A stretch of 10,940 bases of DNA from Candidatus Dadabacteria bacterium (GTDB lineage: Bacteria > Desulfobacterota_D > UBA1144 > Nemesobacterales > UBA2774): contig JAGVLR010000261.1 of assembly GCA_020054175.1 (NCBI GenBank), positions 1 through 10,940 on the forward strand, written 5' to 3'. Below, one piece after another: positions 6,869 to 10,940 of this stretch; the stretch's first letter is position 1, and every line of letters starts with the position of its first letter. The position numbers and the translations under genes are program-made. A model generated the notes under the pieces. It did no database searches. It was given only the letters and a program-made list of their open reading frames with translations, and was not told the origin of the DNA.

Positions 6869-6918
6869 CTGCCCGCAATGGTAAGTGCTTCCTTAACTTG
6901 CTTTGGTGAATGATTTAT

Positions 6919-6955
6919 AGAAGCGGCGGCCCAGGAACCGCCGCTTCTTCTTTTT
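6919..6955 (+). terminator. Strong intrinsic terminator of the hydratase gene
   Basis: AGAAGCGGCGG (6919-6929) pairs perfectly with CCGCCGCTTCT (6938-6948) over eleven base pairs around an eight-base loop. TCTTTTT follows (6949-6955). It starts 50 bases after the hydratase stop codon, and its T tract touches the stop codon of the converging hflX gene. In the opposite direction the trailing sequence is ATAAATCA, so termination of hflX transcripts would be weaker. Confidence 0.92.
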
Positions 6956-8664
6956 CAGGCGGTGTACAGACTGAAATCGTTTCCGGCCCCGTCTACATCC
7001 GTGTGCAATATTCCATTTATAGACTGTTCGAGGAGCCCAGTCAGCCCGGGGAGTGAATTCTTGTCCCTGGCCGAAATAAGCGCCGCGTTATACCTTCTCG
7101 CGAGCCTCTCGGCGACGGCGGGCTCGGCCTTGTCGGCCTTGTTCAGAACTACCATGCGCGGTATGGACTCATACCCCGTCTGCTCCAGTATCTTGTCCAC
7201 GGATTCAATTCTCTCTTCGACCATGGGGTCGCTCGCGTCGGCCACGTGAAGCAGCAGCGCCGAGCCCCCTAATTCTTCAAGAGTCGCGCGGAATGCGTTC
7301 ACAAGCTCCTTCGGGAGGTCGCTTATGAATCCTACTGTGTCGGTTATCAGAACCTCCCTGCCGCCAGGCAGCATTATCTTCCTGGTCGTCGGCACGAGCG
7401 TCGAAAAGAGCTTGTTCTCGGCTATGACGCCGCTCCCTGTGAGGGCGTTGAAGAGGGTGGATTTCCCGACGTTCGTATAGCCGATAAACGTTATCGTAGG
7501 TATGCCAGTTTCCTTTCTTTTCTCGCGCGTTCTTTCGCGCCGCTTGCTGAGCTGGGAGATCTCCTTTTCGAGAAGCTCTATCTGCTTGCGTATGCGCCTT
7601 CTCTCTTCTTCCAGTTTCTTTTCACCCGGGCCCCTCGTGCCGATACCGCCGCCCAGCTGCGAAAGCTCGACGCCCCGCCCGACGAGGCGCGGAAGGTTAT
7701 ACTTGAACTGCGCCAGCTTTACCTGCAGCTTTCCCTCGGCAGTCGTCGCGTGGCGGGCGAATATTTCTAAAATGAGCTGTGTTCTGTCCATGACTTCCAG
7801 GTTGGTCTCGTCGGATATGGACTTCACCTGCGCTGGGGTCAGCTCGACGTCGAAAATCAGCTTCCCTGCTCCCGCCTGCTTCGCTTCGAGTATCGCCTCC
7901 CCGAGCTTGCCCTTTCCTATGAGATAGCGCGGATCGGGCATCTTTCGTATCTGTATCGTCGTCGCGAGAACTGCCTTGTTCGCCGAGAGCGCGAGCGACT
8001 TCAGCTCTTCGAGCGATTCCTCGGCCTCGGATCGGAACTTCGTCGAGAAGCCGATCAGCATTACGCCTTCCCTGACGTTGTCGCCGCCCTGCTCGTAGTA
8101 GGATTTTTCGAGGCCGTTTTCTATGTCGCGGATAAGCTCGTCGGCGTTGACGTCCACCTGCCCGAGGTCTCTGTATTCATCGACGCTCCACTTCCCGCCG
8201 CTGTTCCGGGGCGGGACGATGTGGGCGAGGGTGAAGCTGCCAGGGTCGCCGTCGTGCCTCACTTCGAGAAGCCCCATCATGTCGAGCCGCTCGTTAACCA
8301 TTGTAACGAGGTCTGGCTCCGTAAGTCCCGTGTTCTTGATGTGCGTGTGGATGAGTCGCGCTCCGCGGAGCCTGTAGGCCGACTCTCTCGACCTCCCCAG
8401 TATCTCGTCGAACGGCATCTCGTACGAATCGCCGAGGAAAACGGCCGCAACCTTCCCCTTCCTGTCGATGAGAACGGATATGCCGCGCCGGAGCTCGTGC
8501 GTGAGGCGCGTAATCGTCCTCGCGAGCTCAAGCGTTATTATTTCTCCTGACGGATTTTCCTTCTGTAAAGCCGTTCGAGACTTGCCGTCTCGCTCTTTGA
8601 AAGTCCTGAAGTCTTGCCGTATACCTTGCTTATAAATAACCCCCCTGCAATTTACGAAGCGCAT
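6955..8664 (-). CDS. hflX: Ribosome-associated GTPase HflX, 5' end frameshifted
   Basis: HflX binds ribosomes and splits stalled or stress-damaged 70S particles. Numbering follows the 569-residue frame from the ATG at 8664. A long amino-terminal domain covers about 41-200 and includes LRGARLIHTHIKNTGLTE, a feature of Geobacter-type HflX that E. coli lacks. Next comes the HflX domain with DPRYLIGKGK (244-253), VMDRTQLILEIFA and GGGIGTRGPGE (338-348). The G domain has G1 GYTNVGKS (395-402), G3 DTVGF (442-446), G4 NKAD (508-511) and G5 SA (531-532). Residues 1 to about 37 do not look like the family. The expected opening is found in another frame (see 8553-8633), so the gene has a one-base shift near 8550-8560. 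The ATG at 8664 is about twelve bases from the predicted transcript start and has no ribosome-binding site. It is probably not the native start. Confidence 0.9.
   Translation of the reverse strand: MRFVNCRGVIYKQGIRQDFRTFKERDGKSRTALQKENPSGEIITLELARTITRLTHELRRGISVLIDRKGKVAAVFLGDSYEMPFDEILGRSRESAYRLRGARLIHTHIKNTGLTEPDLVTMVNERLDMMGLLEVRHDGDPGSFTLAHIVPPRNSGGKWSVDEYRDLGQVDVNADELIRDIENGLEKSYYEQGGDNVREGVMLIGFSTKFRSEAEESLEELKSLALSANKAVLATTIQIRKMPDPRYLIGKGKLGEAILEAKQAGAGKLIFDVELTPAQVKSISDETNLEVMDRTQLILEIFARHATTAEGKLQVKLAQFKYNLPRLVGRGVELSQLGGGIGTRGPGEKKLEEERRRIRKQIELLEKEISQLSKRRERTREKRKETGIPTITFIGYTNVGKSTLFNALTGSGVIAENKLFSTLVPTTRKIMLPGGREVLITDTVGFISDLPKELVNAFRATLEELGGSALLLHVADASDPMVEERIESVDKILEQTGYESIPRMVVLNKADKAEPAVAERLARRYNAALISARDKNSLPGLTGLLEQSINGILHTDVDGAGNDFSLYTA
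8553..8633 (-). pseudogene. hflX: Out-of-frame native amino terminus of hflX
   Basis: Reading the minus strand one base off the main hflX frame, from the ATA at 8633-8631, gives SKVYGKTSGLS..., then LERLYRRKI. This is the G-(N/K)-T-x-G-L...LERLYRR pattern that I associate with the start of Geobacter-type HflX. The frame then hits TAA TAA at 8540-8535. Restoring one base near 8552-8553, where the minus strand reads ATCCG, gives RRKIPSGEIITLELAR, joining smoothly to the main frame at its residue 38. AGGGGGG (8646-8640) lies six bases before the ATA. The native start is therefore either a rare ATA or a mutated ATG. The repaired protein would be about 559 residues. Confidence 0.75.
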
Positions 8665-8682
8665 ATGCGCTCATATGATTCA

Positions 8683-8710
8683 ATGATAAGCATTTGAAGA
8701 GACGAGTCAA
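8683..8710 (-). promoter_or_regulatory. Putative hflX promoter
   Basis: On the minus strand TTGACT (8710-8705) and TATCAT (8688-8683) are separated by 16 bases, and each differs from consensus at one position. Transcription would start near 8676, twelve bases before the ATG at 8664 but about 43 bases before the ATA at 8633 that follows a good ribosome-binding site. This favours the downstream start. The promoter lies in AT-rich DNA between hflX and the nuclease gene. Confidence 0.6.
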
Positions 8711-8752
8711 GGCAAGACATATGACAAAAAATTTGTTTTGCCAAAAAGTCTA

Positions 8753-9805
8753 TCAACTATTCAGATTATCTATTAAGCTCTGGAGAGTATCAGCAATTTT
8801 TTTCAGATTATCATCATAGTCATAAGTAATTTCGAGACTACCTCGTCCGAAATCATAAGAGGGCACCAATTTAATACTTTTTGTTCTGATGAATTCTTCA
8901 AAGTTGTAAGAAGCTTTTGGTCGAGGAAAAACGTCAAAATACCAACCACTTGCTGACAGTATGGTATCTATAGCTATTACCAGTTCATTGTTGATCGGTA
9001 TATCATGAAAGAGAATATCATATAGTTCTCCTGATGGTTCTCTGTAATACCCCTGTTTAACGTTCTTTCCTTTTTTTAATTCTAAAAGCTTTGCCAGTTC
9101 TTGCAGCTTTAATCTAAATTCCTTTCTCGCTTTTGTTACCTCTACTAAAAATCTATTGATATCATCTTCATTGTTTGATAGTAATTCCAGAAAATCTTTG
9201 TTCATAGCTGTGCCCCGTTCCAATCTTCTTATCGTTTTGATGAAATCTATTAAATATGAGAGGTACTTGGCATCCCCCTCCAACAAGTAATTACCAAGCA
9301 CACTTTCTATTTCTGAGAACAGCTTTGCGTACGTCACATTTATAAACCCATATTTCTGTAATTCAATTTCGTCAGCTTTATACATCGACAATACGATCTT
9401 GAGTGTTTTTTTCCCTTTTGACTCGTTGTCTATAAATTTCGAATAGTCCGACAGATCGTTGTAGATGTTCTGAAAAATTTTATTCTCGATGCCTATATTC
9501 AATAAGTCAGTTTTAATAAAAAGATCGATTCTCTTGTTCGACTCCGTAGATGATTCTCTTTCTACAGTAGACTCGCCGATAGACATATCTTGAAATTGAG
9601 AACCACTGGCTTTAAGCAACGCTGTTAAAAGCATATCCTTTAAATTATGAACTTCGTCAGCTTGGAAATAGAAAGAAAGGATATTGCTGCACACATTTTC
9701 ATAATGAGGGTAACCAGATATTTCCATAAAGGATGGCAGAAAAGACTTGGATAGATGGATCTTTTTGAAGGAATCAATAATGTTCTGTACAATCGGAATG
9801 TCCAT
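8753..9805 (-). CDS. PD-(D/E)XK nuclease superfamily protein (PDDEXK_4-like)
   Basis: Probable metal-dependent DNA nuclease or a relative of unknown target. The 350-residue protein opens with a helical region containing GYPHYENVCSNILSFYF (31-47) and HNLKDMLLTALL (53-64), features I associate with this nuclease family. The core follows: E82 in TVERE, then RIDLFI with D94, a hydrophobic strand, and IENK with E107 and K109. Together these give the D-x12-E-x-K signature. The usual Q-L-x-x-Y after the core appears here as DLSDYSKFI. The carboxy half is charged and helical, with no second domain I recognise. Codon use is AT-rich, unlike all its neighbours, which suggests horizontal transfer. No methylase, helicase or other defence gene is adjacent. 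The ATG at 9805 has no Shine-Dalgarno and is about ten bases from a predicted transcript start. The family is confident, the function is not. Confidence 0.8.
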   Translation of the reverse strand: MDIPIVQNIIDSFKKIHLSKSFLPSFMEISGYPHYENVCSNILSFYFQADEVHNLKDMLLTALLKASGSQFQDMSIGESTVERESSTESNKRIDLFIKTDLLNIGIENKIFQNIYNDLSDYSKFIDNESKGKKTLKIVLSMYKADEIELQKYGFINVTYAKLFSEIESVLGNYLLEGDAKYLSYLIDFIKTIRRLERGTAMNKDFLELLSNNEDDINRFLVEVTKARKEFRLKLQELAKLLELKKGKNVKQGYYREPSGELYDILFHDIPINNELVIAIDTILSASGWYFDVFPRPKASYNFEEFIRTKSIKLVPSYDFGRGSLEITYDYDDNLKKIADTLQSLIDNLNS

Positions 9806-9822
9806 AATTATTGACTAAGCCG

Positions 9823-9851
9823 ATTATAAGATTTTTAATTATAAAATGCAA
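9823..9851 (-). promoter_or_regulatory. Putative promoter of the nuclease gene
   Basis: On the minus strand a perfect TATAAT (9828-9823) sits 17 bases after TTGCAT (9851-9846), which matches three of six positions of the -35 consensus. A second TATAAT occurs within the spacer. The predicted start near 9816 leaves only about ten bases before the ATG. The AT-rich composition raises the chance of a fortuitous match. Confidence 0.45.
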
Positions 9852-9864
9852 TCTTGTTAGGTGG

Positions 9865-9898
9865 GTTAATAAAAAACTACGGCTGCCTGGGAGGGCCG
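9865..9898 (-). terminator. Weak terminator-like structure after the propeller gene
   Basis: On the minus strand CGGC (9898-9895) can pair with GCCG (9883-9880) around an eleven-base loop, followed by the stop codon and TTTTTT (9876-9871). The stem is only four base pairs, so the U tract is the main support. Confidence 0.3.
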
Positions 9899-10940
9899 AT
9901 CATCGGCGTTTTGACGGGAGCCGCGAGGCCGTAGAATACGACAGCCCCATCGCCTCCGCATTCGTTCGAGGCCTGCCGGCATCCTTCGCCCGACATGCTC
10001 AGGCACACTTCGAGGTCGTTCACATTATTCAGAACCCACACATTCCCCGACTGGTCTATGGCGACGTCCGTAAGGTGCTGGAGCGCACCGCCTCCGTCGT
10101 AACCTGTCGGCGGAGAGATCGGCTCTCCGGTCGCGAACCCGTGCGGACAGTTCCCTCTCCTTACGCCGCAGAGGTTGACGAGAGTCTTTCCGAGGAAGTC
10201 TGCAACCCAGACATTATCGTCGCCGTCTATCGCTATGCCCCACGGCCCCTGCGTGCCGCCGCCCCTGAAGGGAGAGCCTGCAGCGTTTTCGCCGTACGGG
10301 TCGAGAAGCGTCACGCTTCCGCCCTCGGCTTCGGGATGTCCGGATAGATTGGCCGCCCACACGTTCCCGTAGCTGTCTATCGCAAGCCCCCTCGGCTCGC
10401 TGAGCCCGCAGCATCCGGGCATCGTCTGCATCACAGGATTGCCGAACGGGTCGATGCGAGTAATCGAGTTGCCCGCGCCGTTGGTCACCCACAAGTAGCC
10501 GTCGGTATCGACCGCAACGTCGAAAGGCTCCGAGAGCGTCTTCGTTCCGGCATATGAGAATGTGAGCGGGGTGCCCGGGTCGCCGCCGGGGAATACCGTG
10601 AGCGAATTGCCGCATTCCGGGCATCCGGGCGACGGCCTGTTGTTTACGAACCAGACGTTGCCTTCATAATCGATAGTAGTTCCCTGCACCTTGCTCGCAA
10701 ATCCGCCCGCCCTGAATCCCTTGCTTTCGGTCGAGACAGGCGTGCCGTCCGGGCGGAAGAGCGAAACGCTGTCTCCCCGGTAATTCCCTATCCATATATT
10801 TCCCGTTTCGTCTATCGCGATGCCGAACCCCGCGCCGTCTAGCCCCCCGCCCGTGAACCCTAACGTCGGCGAGAGCGGATAGCCCGTCGGGTCGAGCTTG
10901 GTCGCGCCGATTCCGCCTACCGCGCAGTCTGTGAAGTCAG
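9877..10940 (-). CDS. NHL/Vgb-like beta-propeller protein, partial (5' end outside the window)
   Basis: The frame is open from the right edge of the window to the stop at 9877, so about 354 carboxy-terminal residues are visible and the start is missing. A GTG at 10689 is internal and not the start. Six repeats of the type (V/I/L)AID-x-x-GN-(V/I)-W-V-x-N are present: IAIDETGNIWIGN, TTIDYEGNVWFVN, VAVDTDGYLWVTN, LAIDSYGNVWAAN, IAIDGDDNVWVAD and VAIDQSGNVWVLN. Most are followed by a segment ending in D-P-x-G. This is the blade signature of NHL and streptogramin-lyase-like propellers. Ten cysteines (including CPEC and CC) and the ending GLAAPVKTPMIGPP suggest an exported protein, although the signal peptide is not in view. 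The lyase function of Vgb should not be assumed; most such proteins have no known substrate. Confidence 0.85.
   Translation of the reverse strand, partial: DFTDCAVGGIGATKLDPTGYPLSPTLGFTGGGLDGAGFGIAIDETGNIWIGNYRGDSVSLFRPDGTPVSTESKGFRAGGFASKVQGTTIDYEGNVWFVNNRPSPGCPECGNSLTVFPGGDPGTPLTFSYAGTKTLSEPFDVAVDTDGYLWVTNGAGNSITRIDPFGNPVMQTMPGCCGLSEPRGLAIDSYGNVWAANLSGHPEAEGGSVTLLDPYGENAAGSPFRGGGTQGPWGIAIDGDDNVWVADFLGKTLVNLCGVRRGNCPHGFATGEPISPPTGYDGGGALQHLTDVAIDQSGNVWVLNNVNDLEVCLSMSGEGCRQASNECGGDGAVVFYGLAAPVKTPMIGPPRQP

Larger units (their letters stand above)
8690..9876. other. AT-rich block carrying the nuclease gene, probably acquired
   Basis: Base composition falls sharply here. For example, 9481-9540 has 18 G+C of 60 counted by eye, against 43 of 60 at 3061-3120 in mlaE. 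The block coincides with the nuclease gene and its flanks, and GC-rich coding resumes on both sides. I found no transposase, tRNA, terminal inverted repeat or convincing direct repeat at the edges. Confidence 0.7.

Noticed and set aside
8540..8560. Programmed ribosomal frameshift in hflX
   Set aside because: The shift needed is -1, but AGG AAA ATC gives no slippery heptamer with good re-pairing. The GGAG sequence also follows the shift site instead of preceding it. A simple base loss or assembly error is more likely.
8662..8679. Repeated CATATG near hflX as a possible operator
   Set aside because: The copies are direct, short palindromic hexamers in AT-rich DNA with no consistent spacing to the promoter. 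This is not enough to claim a binding site.
9811..10347. A 178-codon plus-strand open frame
   Set aside because: It lies opposite the propeller gene, whose six blade motifs make the minus strand the coding one. The plus translation has no recognisable motif.
1..10940. CRISPR arrays, tRNA or rRNA genes, insertion sequences, origins
   Set aside because: No regularly spaced direct repeats outside coding repeats, no cloverleaf or rRNA segments, and no transposase or integrase were found on either strand.

Overview
The window is a GC-rich chromosomal segment from a Gram-negative bacterium. It encodes a complete inner-membrane MlaE/MlaF/MlaD-type lipid transporter, which implies an outer membrane. 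Many Ile codons are ATA and many Arg codons are AGG. HflX has a long amino-terminal domain of the kind I associate with Geobacter-like Desulfobacterota. I therefore suggest Desulfobacterota or a related candidate lineage, as an inference only.

Layout. (1) 52-1140, plus strand: alanine racemase, with a promoter so close that the transcript would have almost no leader. (2) 1210-5516, plus strand: a tightly packed four-gene operon. It holds an unrecognised exported protein built from about eighteen ~19-residue aromatic-proline units, then mlaE, mlaF and mlaD. The MlaD tail carries four exact-length 34-residue repeats. No mlaA, mlaB or mlaC homologue is present, so the repeat protein may be the lineage-specific partner of the transporter. 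(3) 5517-5962: a gene-free stretch with a sigma70-like promoter and a roughly 236-base leader that begins with a foldable 9-bp-stem hairpin. (4) 5963-6868, plus strand: a double hot-dog MaoC-type enoyl-CoA hydratase, followed by a strong intrinsic terminator. (5) 6955-8664, minus strand: GTPase HflX. Its conserved amino terminus lies in a different reading frame from the rest, so the gene carries a 1-base frameshift (mutation or assembly error) and its long-ORF start is probably wrong. (6) 8753-9805, minus strand: a conspicuously AT-rich PD-(D/E)XK nuclease-family gene, probably acquired by transfer. (7) 9877-10940, minus strand: the carboxy-terminal part of an NHL/Vgb-like beta-propeller protein that runs off the window.

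How the genes fit together. The racemase supplies D-alanine for peptidoglycan, and the Mla-type operon moves phospholipids between the membranes. Both are cell-envelope functions, although a 69-base gap separates them. The hydratase (acyl-CoA metabolism) and HflX (ribosome rescue and dissociation) converge on one terminator. The nuclease sits between HflX and the propeller gene as an AT-rich cassette, and the promoter I see for hflX lies inside AT-rich DNA next to it. The most interesting items are the aromatic-proline repeat protein heading the mla operon, the frameshifted hflX 5' end, the structured leader, and the isolated nuclease cassette.
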